Below are positions 17,166-27,690 of a stretch of DNA of 37,264 nucleotides, piece by piece (the stretch's first letter is position 1; every line of letters starts with the position of its first letter). The DNA lies in assembly GCA_003427395.1 (NCBI GenBank), contig BFEA01000151.1, positions 1,047,149 to 1,084,412 of the forward strand, in the 5' to 3' direction. This DNA comes from Chara braunii (taxonomy: Eukaryota > Streptophyta > Charophyceae > Charales > Characeae). The position numbers were made by a program, and so were the translations under genes. A model generated the notes under the pieces. It was not told where the DNA came from and searched no databases. It worked only from the letters and a program-made list of their open reading frames with translations.

Positions 17166-18175
17166 AAATGGGGGTGGTCGACGATGCTTTGCTGAATCAT
17201 AGCCTTTTGGGCTTTGAGCAGGTTAACTCTGGCTCGTTCAATATCCCTCTGGTACTGTCTGGTGAACTCTGCAGTCCCAGGAGTCAGTCTGGGGGTAGCC
17301 TTGTCGATGATGTCATCGAGAGGCTGCCGTGGTTCACGTCCCCAGTGCAACCGGTAAGGGGTGAACCCTGTGGAGGAGTGTACAGACGTGTTGTACACTA
17401 GCTGTGCCCGCCCTAGATGGAGATCCCAATCCTGCTGATCAGGGGTGATCATAGGACGCAACAACTGAAACAGAATCTGGTTCATCACTTCAGCCTGCCC
17501 ATTGGCTTCAGGATGATGACCAGATGTCATGTTCAGCCTGGAATGAAGGTAGTCCTTGCAATAGGACTGCCATTCATTGCTGCAGAACCGCGGATCCCTA
17601 TCACTGACAATAGAGGTAGGTGGTCCATGATGAGTGACCCACCTGTCAGCAAAGGCCGCTTGTACGGCCGGGACTCTGGCTTCCTCTGGCAGAGGAATAA
17701 ACTCTGCATACTTAGAGAACCTGTCAACACACACCATAGCCTGACGCATACCACGAGGGGTAGTCCTCCCTAGATCAGTGAAATCAATAGACACTGACTG
17801 TGCAGGTGCCTCAGGAATGGGAAGTGGTTGTAACAGGCCAAGGGGAGGTCGGCGAACGACCTTGTTCCTTTTGCACAACTCACAGGTTTCAACGTAGTGC
17901 TGCATGTCTTTCCTCATCTCTGGCCAGAAGAACCACTGCGACAGGGCAGCCAACGACTTTAAGGCCCCAAAGTGGCCGCGCGCATCATGACACTCAGACA
18001 TCATGAGTGTCCTCAGCGGGCGGTCCTGAGGGATGCACAGAAGCTCCTCTCCTTTGCTGCAAGTATACAGCAGATCTGAGACCAGAATATACCCTGGTTC
18101 AGAGGCAGGATCAGTCTGCAGATTCCTAACGATCGGGCCAAAAGTCGGGTCCTGTGGCAATAGCTGGGCAATGGT
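17156..18175 (-). pseudogene. Integrase (zinc-binding and catalytic core) of the Ty3 element
   Basis: The HHCC zinc-binding module is visible as CHDARGHFGALKS and CELCKRNK. The DDE catalytic core follows: SIDFTDL (first Asp), VSDRDPRF (second Asp), HHPEANGQAEVMNQ (Glu), then the usual YNTSVHSSTGFTPY block. All catalytic residues are present. The frame is separated from RNase H by a TAG at 18178-18176 and ends in a frameshift near 17160. Confidence 0.95.
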
Positions 18176-18637
18176 CTAACGGGTACTCTCTCCAAAGGTA
18201 CGAGTAGAGGAGATCATACAGACAGCGTCAGGCCTACGAGAAAGGGCGTCTGCTACGCGATTGTAGCAGCCCTTCTTGTGTTTCAGTTCAAAGTCAAAAA
18301 GATCAATGAACTGAATATAGCGCGCGAGCTTGTCATTTAGTTCCCCTTGGGTCTTCATCCACTGCAAGGTGGAGTGATCAGAATAGATCTGGAAGTGCCT
18401 GCCCATGAGGAAATGCTTCCAATGCTTTAGCGCTGACACTAGAGCATAGAGCCTTTTCTCGTACGTGGAATCCTGCAGCTTCTTGACTTTGATCTTCTTA
18501 CTCATGTACTCCACTGGCTGCAGACCATGCCCACCATCCTGCTGAAGTACCGCCCCAACCCCATACTGACTAGCATCAGTAGTTAGTACGAAAGGCAAGG
18601 TAGGGTCAGGTAGCTTCAGAACAGGTGCACGCATCAA
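18176..18637 (-). pseudogene. RNase H domain of the Ty3 element
   Basis: Reads TTDASQYGVGAVLQQ (first Asp), STYEKRLYALVSALKHWKHF (Glu), IYSDHSTLQW (Asp) and ADALSRRPD, the standard Ty3 RNase H series. Separated from RT by a frame change caused by an extra GAAA (AAAGAAAGAAAG, about 18697-18708). Confidence 0.95.
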
Positions 18638-19892
18638 GGCCTCCTTGAGGCGTGTGAAAGCCTGCTGACAGTCTGATGTCCAAAGAAAGTGGGTGTCTTT
18701 CTTTCTTTGTAAGATCAGTCAGAGGTGCACCAATAGCAGAGAAGTTCTTGACGAACTTCCTGTAGTATGACGCCAGACCCAAGAATGACCGGACATCACG
18801 AACTGTAGTGGGCTGTGGCCAGTCCTGAATCGCTGCTATCTTAGGCGCTTCAGGAGCCAACCCTTCCCCAGAGATTACATGTCCCAGATAAATCACAGAA
18901 GTCACCCCAAAGGAGGACTTTTCCCTGTTGATCTTATACTGGGCCTCATGTAGTGCCTGGAGAACTAGAGCCAGATGTTGCGCATGCTCCTCGACAGATC
19001 GACTGAATACCAGGATATCATCCAGGTATACAACTACAAACCTGTCCAGGTAAGGCCTGAGTATGCGATGCATCTCTGTCTGGAANGTGCCANGGGCATT
19101 GCAAAGACCGAAAGGCANGACCAGGTACTCNTANGTGNCGTATCTGGTCTTGAAGGCANTCTTGTGGACATNGCCTTCAGNCATCTCAATCTGGTGGTAN
19201 CCAGATTTGAGNTCGATCTTGCTGAAGATTGTGCAGCCCTGCACCATGTCCAGCAGATCATCAATCCTAGGAAGGGGCTCTGTAGACTTCCTAGTGATTT
19301 TGTTGAGACCTCTATAGTCCACACACATTCTAAAGTCTTCATTTCCCTTTGGAATAAAGAGAACTGGAGCCCCAAATTCAAATGTGTTGGGCCTGATCCA
19401 GCCCTTGCTGGTCAGGGTCTCAAGCTGTCTCCTGAGCTCATCGAGTTCAGCAGGTGACATCCTGTAGACACGGCCCTTGGGAGGGACCGCACCTGGCAGG
19501 AGCTCAATCCTGTGCTGGGTCTGCCTATGGACAAGTCCAGTAGGTTCCTGCATCAGGTCTGGATACCGGTCCAAAACCTGCTGAATCGGTGAGGGACAAG
19601 GACCAACCTCCACACCAGTCTGTTTCACATATGCTACGAACAAACGTGTGTGGGCAGTCTGGCAAGAGAGCTGAAAGAACTCGTGTGCCCTCATACAATA
19701 ACAACTGCTGACTGGATGGTACTCATCAGCCACGACACAAGGTTGATAGTCCCCTTGACAGTCAGGGAGCTCTACCCTAGGGATCTGCCAGTCGATCCTA
19801 GGGTTAGTGGCCTCAAGCCACTGCATGGAAAACACAAGATCAAAGGGTACATTAGGAAACACATAGAAGTTCAGGCGCTGCCTGACCTTCTC
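18606..19892 (-). pseudogene. Reverse transcriptase of the Ty3 element
   Basis: Follows protease after an in-frame TAG (19895-19893). Visible blocks: GRVYRMSPAELDELRRQL, GAPVLFIPKGNEDFRMCVDY, FSKIxLKSxYHQI (motif A, the catalytic Asp codon read as GAN because of an N at 19212), PFGLCNA, VVVYLDDILVFS (motif C), YLGHVISGEG and RSFLGLASYYRKF. This is a typical Ty3/gypsy RT. Eleven N bases fall within 19086-19212. Confidence 0.95.
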
Positions 19893-20338
19893 CTACTTGT
19901 CAAAGATAACCGGTAGGTTCCTGACAGCAGATGTAGTCCGGACTGTGGAGGAGTCTCCAATTCGGACTTCTAGTGGCTGCTGCGACTTCACCAATCTCCC
20001 ATCCAGATGCAGCTTGCTGACAGCTTTGGGAGAGATGAAGTTCTGGGTAGCCCCACAATCTAACAGGCCCTTGATCCTGGCTCCCAAGATGAAGGGTCGC
20101 AGTAAGATGAGGTCTGATTTATGCTTTTTATTTTCCTGCAAAGACAGGAAAAGATCAGCAAAAGTCTGACTATCATCTTCCTGCCACGTCTCATCCAGGT
20201 CAGGGTCCATGTAAGTGAAGGATCCTGACACATCAACTCCAACAGAGTCAGTGAGGGTGGATGCAGAATCAGACCCATCTGAATCTGATTCAGTATAAGT
20301 GGAGGGAGCTGCAGACTCCACTTCCCTCTGCTGGTCTA
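19893..20338 (-). CDS. Pol N-terminus and aspartic protease of the Ty3 element
   Basis: Reached by a -1 shift from gag. An acidic/Ser-rich linker (ESDSDGSDSAST) precedes the protease, whose active site reads LLDCGATQNFIS; Cys replaces the usual Ser/Thr of D-[ST]-G. The flap and C-terminal strands are discernible (RIGDSSTV). It ends at a TAG immediately before sequence that continues in frame into the RT-associated region, so the stop is probably a point mutation. Confidence 0.85.
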
Positions 20339-20345
20339 GTTTTTT
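20283..20345 (-). promoter_or_regulatory. Gag-pol -1 ribosomal frameshift signal
   Basis: CCAAAAAACTAG at 20347-20336 contains the slippery heptamer A AAA AAC in the gag phase, with the gag stop TAG as the next codon. A -1 slip moves to exactly the protease frame (CTA GAC CAG). Downstream, GCAGA pairs with TCTGC after a 7-nt spacer, and the loop segment AAGTGGAG is perfectly complementary to CTCCACTT further on. This gives a possible H-type pseudoknot, or alternatively an 8-bp hairpin. Confidence 0.75.
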
Positions 20346-20765
20346 GGACTAGAACCAGGTCTGCGAGGCATGTGGGGACAGTCCTTTAAGAAGTGGTCCC
20401 CCTCGCAGCGAAAACAAACCTCACGATCCCTCCTCCTCTGCCACTGCCCCTCCTGGATCCTGAGCGCTCTCTAGGGAAGGGTGGAAGGATCCATGACGTT
20501 GACTGGCCAATGGACGTCTCATGGTAAGTTTGGTCTCTGGGCCTGGGGGGAAGTGGCACGTCCCTTCCCTTTCCCCTTCTGACTGGCTGAACCCTTGCTG
20601 CTATCTTTGCTAAACTTTCCCTTAAACATGGCAGCAAGGTTCTCAGCCAGGGCAAGAACGGCTGGCTCAACTGCTGACCCTGATGCAGTCTAAGATGGAG
20701 GACTGCCACGCTGAGATGCATAAGAATCCGAACCTGCATCAGCAGCCAATAGAGCGCCTTTCCTC
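20339..20765 (-). pseudogene. Gag C-terminus with CCHC zinc knuckle
   Basis: Continues gag after a 1-nt frame change near 20765. It reads through a Lys/Ser/Gly-rich basic region with stops at 20690, 20519 and 20471, then CFRCEGDHFLKDCPHMPRRP with the knuckle Cys codon at 20416-20414. The knuckle is CX2CX3HX4C, one residue short of the common CX2CX4HX4C nucleic-acid-binding motif. Confidence 0.85.
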
Positions 20766-21938
20766 CTGCGCTGTCCCTGGGAGGTAGGCCTCTTCCTTCC
20801 TTCCTTCAGGAGTCTGAACCTTGAGCCGAGACTCTAGGTCCAGTGCCACTTTGCCAAAGGACCTCCAGTCCTTGTGGCCCTGAGCATACAAAGCAATCGA
20901 GTAGTCTGGAGATGCTGCACGCAGGAAGTGGGTGAGCTGGTCAGACTCACTCATCTCCAAACCCGGTGTCGATGTCAAGCTCTCAAATAGGCTGTAGAGC
21001 TTGGACAGAGAGCCCTCAAATCTGTGAGGCCCCAACAGTATAATTTTATCAGCTGCTTCACGGGCCTGCTCCCTGTCAGCAAACCGGTCTTGCAGCGCCT
21101 TCAGCAACCCTGCCACCCCCAGCTGTTGTGGCCATCTATCCATAGCAACATTCTCTTTGGTTGCAGAGGAGGTGCACCATTTTAGTGCGGACCTCTCCAA
21201 CCGGCCAAGAATGGTTCCCACCTTTGTTGCTTCTGGGCATGTGAAGCTGCCCAGGTATGCTTGCATAGCGGTGACCCAGTCTGATACATCCACCTTGGGG
21301 TCTTCCCCAGAATACATAGGAGGTGGTGTCAGCTTGGGCCCTCGCTGCACAGATGTACCAGACGCAACAGAGGGGGTGGATACATGAGAACCAGCAGGTG
21401 AGGCTGGACGACTGTGGGGTGGTGAACCCGTTGGCCGGGTAATCAGCAGGCCAGCTGGCTGTACAGGCTGGGGGGATAGGAGAGGCAGCTTGAGGTGCTG
21501 CAGAACGTTGTTCATCCCTGTTGCCAAAGAGGTCAGGTCCTTTGCCATCTGATCCACCTTGTGTTCGATGGCAGAGACCTGGCTCTCCACAGCAGAGATC
21601 CGGTGGTCCCAGTTGGAAAAATAAGATCTGCTGAGTGTGTCATTCAAGATGACCATCTCAGCAATACTCTTATTGTATCCACTGGCGGAACCACTGTCAA
21701 CAACTTTTTGTACCTCCACCAAANGNTGTCTCCTCCTTTCCTCCTGCTTCCCTGCCTCCTCAGCTTCCTCTTTCTCCTTCCTGAGCTTGGCGATCTGTTC
21801 ATCAACTTTTCGCCTAGCTTCCTCAGCAATCAGCAATGCCTGATCCAGAGGGGAGAGAGGAGGCTCAGGAGGCGCAAAAGTTCCTGCCTCCTCCTTCTCT
21901 TCCGACATTTTGTCTTCAGCGTCAACCATGATAACCAC
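20739..21938 (-). CDS. Gag (capsid region) of the Ty3 element
   Basis: 399 codons with a good ATG. Residues 25-75 form a charged coiled coil (EEARRKVDEQIAKLRKEKEE). A second helical region is at about 100-150, then a Pro/Ser-rich linker. The retrotransposon Gag domain follows from about residue 215: PPMYSGEDPKVDVSDWVTAM, then LDLESRL near the end. Two N bases lie at 21724 and 21726. The frame is lost just before the basic/zinc-knuckle tail. Structural protein of the virus-like particle by family knowledge. Confidence 0.9.
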   Translation of the reverse strand: MVIMVDAEDKMSEEKEEAGTFAPPEPPLSPLDQALLIAEEARRKVDEQIAKLRKEKEEAEEAGKQEERRRXXLVEVQKVVDSGSASGYNKSIAEMVILNDTLSRSYFSNWDHRISAVESQVSAIEHKVDQMAKDLTSLATGMNNVLQHLKLPLLSPQPVQPAGLLITRPTGSPPHSRPASPAGSHVSTPSVASGTSVQRGPKLTPPPMYSGEDPKVDVSDWVTAMQAYLGSFTCPEATKVGTILGRLERSALKWCTSSATKENVAMDRWPQQLGVAGLLKALQDRFADREQAREAADKIILLGPHRFEGSLSKLYSLFESLTSTPGLEMSESDQLTHFLRAASPDYSIALYAQGHKDWRSFGKVALDLESRLKVQTPEGRKEEAYLPGTAQEERRSIGC

Positions 21939-21939
21939 T

Positions 21940-23249
21940 CACACAGTCAAGAAATATAAACAGGCAGATAAGAGGTAAGCAGAGATTAAGATTACACACA
22001 CTCACAGATGTAATCACTGCCACCATATGAGAAGAGACGTGGTGTTATAGGCAAAAGAGCGCTCAGCCTTTGTAGGTAGTTGAGGGCTGTTCTGGGTCAG
22101 TTTAGGTCAAAACCAGATAAAATCAGACTTGCGATTTTTCATTCACAGCCCAGAACCCTCATCTGAGTCAATACCCCCAGAATCGTTGTCAGAAAGATAG
22201 ACAGGATGCAACCTTGGACTGTAAGCATACAGATTAGAATAGCACAGATAGTTAGTAGCAATCCCCAGAACCCAGTAGTCAACCAAGATGCAGCGGGTGA
22301 CTGAACAAGCTATTTTTAGACTCCTACTACTGACACTGGCACTGTATGACCCTGTATGCCCCACCATGGGTGAGGTGAAGTACAAATTTCACTGTACCTG
22401 ACTCAAAACATCAAATCCAATATAGCGCTTTCAGACACTGACTATATACTAAATTGCGATTTCAAGGTGACTGACAGACTGAAATTCTGACGGACAGAAC
22501 CTAAGTTATGACAAACCCTAGCTGCCCCAAGCACTGGCTATGGCAGCGCAATATTCAGAATTCCATTATCACTGACATACAGACCCTAACCACTCGATTC
22601 ACAGTGGGTACTGAATCGCAATACTGTAATACAGTCTGAGATGCAATTTGAGGAAGAGAGGAGGTCAAACAGAGTCAGTAGAAGTCAAAGGAGGTAGGTA
22701 GGAGAAATGGCTATTGCTGTTAGGCAGTGCGATTTTCAAGTTTCACTGACAACAGACATGCAACTATTATTTCCCCAGTCTAATTACGCTCATCAGACTC
22801 GCTACAGGGACTTGAGTAAGGAACACACTCACTTCAGGTCAAAACACTGCATGAAGAAGCTGAACTGGCTATGGCTGCCATCTCGCCAGTTTCTTCCATC
22901 CACTGTTCCTGGTGCTCCCACGTTCAAAATCTCCTGAAACTTGGTGATACTGAAGCTCTTGATATGGCGTATAATCCCCACTAGCCAAATTCTCTGAACC
23001 TGGTTCAAAATTTGCAACTCGACATACCCCCAGGTATCTCGCCACTAGCAGAGTCACCACTTGGGCTAAAAATTGCCCCTCAGTGCCTCCCAGGCCACTG
23101 AGCACTGGATACCACTCGCCACACACTCTTCACCAACATCCTACTGAGAGCTACACTGAAGATGAAGTTCCTCCACGAAACCCTACGTCAGAAGCTCTCA
23201 GGTAGTGATGGCTGCCTCAGTCCATCATCTCGCCACTGTCTGGGTCTGA
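21940..23249 (-). other. Leader between primer binding site and gag
   Basis: About 1.3 kb without a recognisable domain. Open frames are short and scattered. Unusually long for a Ty3 leader; it may contain an inserted segment or regulatory RNA structure. Confidence 0.6.
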
Positions 23250-23264
23250 TCTGCTCCGATACCA
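23250..23264 (-). promoter_or_regulatory. Primer binding site (initiator tRNA-Met type)
   Basis: Minus strand TGGTATCGGAGCAGATC starts two bases after the LTR end CATAACA. It matches the plant initiator tRNA-Met site TGGTATCAGAGC with one mismatch. Confidence 0.8.
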
Positions 23265-23266
23265 AC

Positions 23267-24485
23267 TGTTATGAACATGATTGTCTGTTGAAACTTGATC
23301 AACACTCACTCACATGAACTCCCGTACACGCCCATACATGCATAGAAGGAAGGGGAGAGGTAGTGGAGTATCACACCGCCCAACAGAAAGAAACGCAGCG
23401 GAAGACTCAGGGGAGCGAAGTAACAGAATACACAGACAGTGAATTCTCTCCACACAATTCCCAACAATCATTCATAGAAGACAACCGAGTGATCACAACC
23501 AGAAAACAATGAGGAGATGACAACTCAAACACAGTATTGCAACTGTTTATTACACTCAGAGCACCGTTTCCACTGAATAACCTCAGAATCCTGTTGCGCT
23601 ACCCTCAGAGGGGTAGCGCCTCAACCCCAACACCCTGAATAGCTAAAAATAGCACCGAAACCCCGGGTAACACCCAGCGCCACCCTGATATCCAACTCAG
23701 TGGCCTGCGCCAAAGTGAAACAGGCTCCCAGAGCCAATCGCCATCCAGATGATGAAGAAGAAGCTCAGCGCCAACAGTCCCTGATGAAGATGAAGTCCAG
23801 ACAATGATATCTCTGAGAAGATGCAGCTATGGCTGCATCGCCACTGGGACCCTACTCCTGAGGAGGGTCAGCAGTGCACCACGTGCTCCAACGCATCAGA
23901 CCTCAGATAGCCCAGACCTCTATGACTCCCAGAGAGTCAGAGCGAACAACGATGACCCCAGTCCGGTCAACGCTATGAAGGTCCGGCTATGTCCGCCGTG
24001 TCCAGCACCGGAATCAGCAACCACGGCCTGATACTGTGTGCGCAGCAACTTCCACCACGAAGTGTCAACTGCCAAAAGCCCTGGAGCGGTGTCCCCATCC
24101 TACCTATACTCTACGCTAGCGTAGACCGACCTAGACCGGACTGACTGAACGACCGGTACTGTTTCAGTTTCGGCCTCTAGGGCCTCTCCCTACCCGGCTA
24201 TAGGCTATACGACCGTCTATCAGCGTAGGCCCATAGGGCCTGTCTGTCCTAGGGGTAGCCCGGGTCAGCTATTCGCAGTTAGGGTATCTGTAGGAAAATC
24301 GAGTTAGTACAAGGACCATATTTCTATATTTACAGATATGTCCCTCACGAGTTTTCCACACAGGCAGGTCTCTCGGTTGGCCCTCAACCAACACACTTAT
24401 GAATCTACCCCTGACTATAGTACAGCCTCGACAGAGTGAGGCCACATGCAACATGGAAACAGCAAGTCATTGCACGACCATGTCA
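23267..24485 (-). repeat. 5' LTR of the Ty3 element (distal end not located)
   Basis: The inner boundary is clear: the LTR ends ..CATAACA beside the primer binding site. The outer boundary is not identifiable because no second LTR exists in the window; sequence up to the A-rich stretch at 24486-24510 is assigned to it provisionally. Contains no recognised coding domain. Confidence 0.5.
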
Positions 24486-24511
24486 TCGAAAAAAATAAAT
24501 AAAAAAAATTC

Positions 24512-24622
24512 GACAATCTGCCGGGCGCCGACGGGTCTGCCTACGGGTCGGCCCGACTGGTAGGCGCGCCTACCGCCTACCGCCTACGGTAGGGGTAGGC
24601 GGTAGGCGCCAAAACAACCCTG
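24512..24622. repeat. Right terminal region of the hAT-type element
   Basis: GCCGACGGG/CCTACGGG motifs, repeated CCTACCG/GGTAGGCGG and the terminus CAACCCTG. Mirrors the left end. Confidence 0.75.
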
Positions 24623-24745
24623 ATCTTCTGCTAAAACATGGGACCAGACACCGCCATATGCTATTTCTTTTGTGCATGTGGTGAGCAGTGGGGCAGGCCG
24701 CACTGCATGTATTCATAAGAAAACAAAAACAAAAAACCGAGAGAG
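24623..24745 (+). repeat. Right part of tandem unit 2, beginning with the target duplication
   Basis: The first eight bases, ATCTTCTG (24623-24630), are the right copy of the duplication. The rest continues unit 2 and is closely similar to 16632-16745. Confidence 0.9.
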
Positions 24746-25579
24746 CTACATGCATCTTCATCCTAACCCATAACTGCCGACATGCAGACCTGAACGCCAA
24801 TCTTCAACATATATTGGTGGTCGGCCAGCTGTGGAAATGCAAGCTGTGACTTGAACGAAGTTCACGGGGCAGGTCGTTACTAGGCGACTAACCCCTTCTT
24901 GCGAACTTACCCCACCACTGCCTGGGATTTCCAGAAGGGAGGGGGAAGGCCAGTTTCCATACCCCGCCTAAGAAAAAAGTTGGAATGAGCCCTATTTTAT
25001 GCTTTGCCATTTTGAAACTTCTGGGGGTAGGGCCTGTGGAAATTGAAATTCGGCAGCCCTTGCCCAAAGAAAAAGTTTGGGCCGGGGGCGCGGCCGGTTT
25101 GCGAGCTCGCGCGGTGCGTTTAACATTTTTCTTTGGTTGCATCGCATGGACTCAGCATGGAGCTTGCTCCACATCCTAGACTACTCGGGTTTTCATTTTC
25201 TTTGGTATAGTTCCGCTTCTGGGCGGAAGCGTGCTTGTATCTAGGCGATCCATCACAGGCCGAGGATCATGTAGAGGACTTTTGGTCGGCCTGTGAGACC
25301 AGACCCTTGGCCTGTTCTCACAGGCCTGTGTTGTATTCGGGGTGGCCCAGTCCAGGCCGGTACCTCTATCGGTACCAGCCAGTTCAATCCAGTCCAATCA
25401 ATCCGTTGGGGTATACCCCAGCCAGAGTCTGTACTTTGGGTCATTCTACATTCGCACAATTTGGAGTACGTGCATTGGAGTCTCGCGTGGGAGCTTCGCT
25501 GTGCCATCTTGCTCCACTCTCATCCTCCATCTCCATCTCTATCCCAGACGGAGCACCACACCTGGTGGGTCGGCCACAC
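24746..25579. other. Unassigned interval
   Basis: No recognised gene. Contains degenerate GGCCTGT/CCAGTC-type repetition at about 25255-25400. Open frames on both strands have no identifiable domain. Confidence 0.4.
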
Positions 25580-25979
25580 TCAACCCTCATAACCTGCAAT
25601 GCAAACAACGAACGGGAAAATGAACCGCACTTGAAAATTTGAGCAGTCTAACAACAGTAGCACCACCTCATTTACATCAATAAATTGAGAGTCCCGCTCG
25701 TAACCAATGCTAATGGTGATTACCACTGAGTTGGCTTCTTCCAAAATGATGTAAAACGAAAGAAGGGAACCTTCGTTGACAGTTGGCATACAAGAGTGTG
25801 GCAGATGTCGGACAAGCTGATCTCGCCTGAAAATTTGAACAGACCCCGCATCCTCCCCTCGTGTTGCAGGTAGTACCTCGCTCAACACTTCTCAACTCTA
25901 CCACCCCACACAATGGAGCGACGTTCAAATCGCTTATGGGGAACGTGAAGTCAATCAGCAGCACTTGTAGCTTATCCAC
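25580..25979 (-). other. Unrecognised overlapping minus-strand frames
   Basis: Frames at 25580-25888 (102 codons) and 25710-25979 (89 codons) overlap. The first contains a hydrophobic stretch and a strand-like run (ISIGYERDSQFIDVNEV), but no family is recognised and no splice context supports either. Confidence 0.2.
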
Positions 25980-27270
25980 AGGGGTCTAACCTTTCACCTT
26001 CGAACAGGTGATGTTAGCCATGCCAAACAAGCCCAACGACTACCAAGCAACTCACTAGCTACTTCAAGGAAAAGGACCTTGTTCCGAGAATAGCCATCCG
26101 TTCACGCGCGCATGGTGACCAATGATACTAATCAGAGGATGACATGAGTGACGTCAACTCTCGCCTTCCGCCACCATCACTCCCTCTAACTTTTCTCTCT
26201 CTCTTGAAAATGACTGACACTTTCCCTCTCACTTGCGTCTTACAAGACACCGCTAGACCTTGTCTGACCGTGACGTTCTTGGCCTACTTGCGACTGCCCC
26301 TTGTGCCCCTTATGCGATCATACTAATGACCCTCCTTCGGCTCACCCTCCTTCCACATACCATGACAGGAGCTAAGTCGATAGGCACGTGTCACGCGAGC
26401 TGAGCGAAAAAATTGGTGACGTCAATCATGCACACTCTAGTGTCTCTGGCGTCTCCCAATTTGTCTCCTTCTTTTCTGTGTTCCGTATGCCTACTCCGCC
26501 CATTTCCCCTAGACCATTAGTGCTTCGTCACCTCAGTTCCTCTGTAGGTACGGACTGACCTCCGGTTCAATGAGCAAATAGTCCTCAATGATTAATACAC
26601 AAAGCAGCCGACGAAGGAAAGAAAACGGAGATGATGCCGACAACAACCGTCATGCTAGCAAAGTGAAAGAAAAAGGGTGGTCGAAGTAGTGGCGTCAACT
26701 ATGATGTCACAAGTTCAGTCACACCCTTGTTTTGGACGTCTGACTTCCTTCATGTACTTGAGTCTCTCGTACCCGTATGTCTGCGCCCACATGGCACAAA
26801 CTCCTGGTAAGCGACACCTCTCTCATCTCCTGAATCCCCTGGTCTCTCTCTCGATCGTTGTGAGCACGTCCCTTTGAATGCCTCATAAGCCCCTTGTCAA
26901 AGCTTGCGCGAAGTCAATGTCACTCTCGGCATGCCCATAGAAGACTAATGTCAACAACAACCATGAGAAAATCACTCGCCTTTCTCTCAGAGATCTCATC
27001 AACGCGGGTCGACCTCAGAGCCCTCCTCTACGGATTTCTCTCCGCCTACTCTTCTCCGAGTGTGCAATGATCAATATGGTATCTCCCTGGTAACTCATAG
27101 ATTCCAAAGAGCGAGCGCACGGGGCTTTTCTTGTCAGCTCTCTCTGAGGAACGGGGTGGCGACTAAAACTGTACCAAACGCCAGGGTACATGGCATACGC
27201 CACGAAAGAGAGTGCGATCAGAACGTGCCTCTCAAACTGATGCATCTTGCTTGATAGTCACGCATGCTTC
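25980..27270. other. Unassigned interval with periodic GACGTCAA-like motifs
   Basis: GTGACGTCAA, GTGACGTCAA, GTGGCGTCAA and a weaker AAGTCAATG lie near 26150, 26412, 26688 and 26912, about 225-275 bp apart. This may be a very old tandem duplication. No gene is recognised. Confidence 0.3.
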
Positions 27271-27271
27271 T

Positions 27272-27690
27272 TGGTCGTAAGCTTCTAGTGGTTCTTGCTT
27301 CGCCGCCTTCGCGAGTCAGCCTCAGGCCCGTCTTCCACAAGCTTAGCAGGTGGGTGATCTTTCAGCCCGTGCCAAGACTGTGTCTCCATCGCGCTGACCT
27401 CACTCTCTCCATCTGAGTCGCAGTCCAAATGTTCCTGCTCTCGCTCTGGAACGTGATCGTCACCTGCCGTCCCGCCTGCACCTTCGCTTGGCTCTATTTT
27501 TCGCTTCAGTCACCGTCACCTGTAGCTTCTGGTTCGTTCTCATTTCTTCTTCTCTCGCTCCCTCCACGTTCATCTTCAACTTAGCCTCATCTCCCCTGTC
27601 GAGCTTAGGATGGTGCCTTAGCCTCATCTTCCCCGTAGTAGTTTAGGATGGTGGTGATCCAGGGACCCTCTCCAAACATCAGGGACCACC
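27272..27690 (-). pseudogene. Possible gag-like remnant of a degenerate LTR element
   Basis: Minus-strand frames give charged, helix-prone text (KLKMNVEGAREEEMRTNQKL and, in another phase, DCDSDGESEVSAMETQSWHG) broken by frame changes. It sits directly inside a putative LTR edge at 27691. Identity is uncertain. Confidence 0.3.

Larger units (their letters stand above)
16880..24485 (-). mobile_element. Ty3/gypsy LTR retrotransposon, truncated and decayed
   Basis: Order on the minus strand: LTR (from about 24485 to 23267), primer binding site, a long leader (23250-21940), gag, a frameshift site, protease, reverse transcriptase, RNase H, integrase (to about 16880). This PR-RT-RH-IN order defines Ty3/gypsy. 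The 3' part of pol, where a chromodomain might be expected, and the 3' LTR are missing at the junction with the hAT end. Disabling changes: a 1-nt shift near 20765; stops at 20690, 20519, 20471, 19893 and 18176; a 4-nt duplication near 18700; a shift near 17160; and a stop at 16942. Scattered N bases (19086-19212, 21724, 21726) suggest the assembly merged several similar copies. Confidence 0.9.
16804..24622. mobile_element. Composite hAT-type transposon carrying a Ty3 retroelement
   Basis: The termini are inverted: CAGGGTAGTCACGCCTAC on the left and, read inward from the right, CAGGGTTGTTTTGGCGCCTAC. Subterminal GTAGGCGG/CCGCCTAC motifs recur at both ends, and an exact 8-bp duplication flanks the whole. 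Ends and duplication length fit the hAT superfamily. No hAT transposase is visible, so this copy is non-autonomous. About 7.6 kb of the interior is a minus-strand Ty3/gypsy element that lacks its 3' end and one LTR. This fits capture of retroelement sequence by a hAT element, or insertion followed by terminal deletion. Confidence 0.8.
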
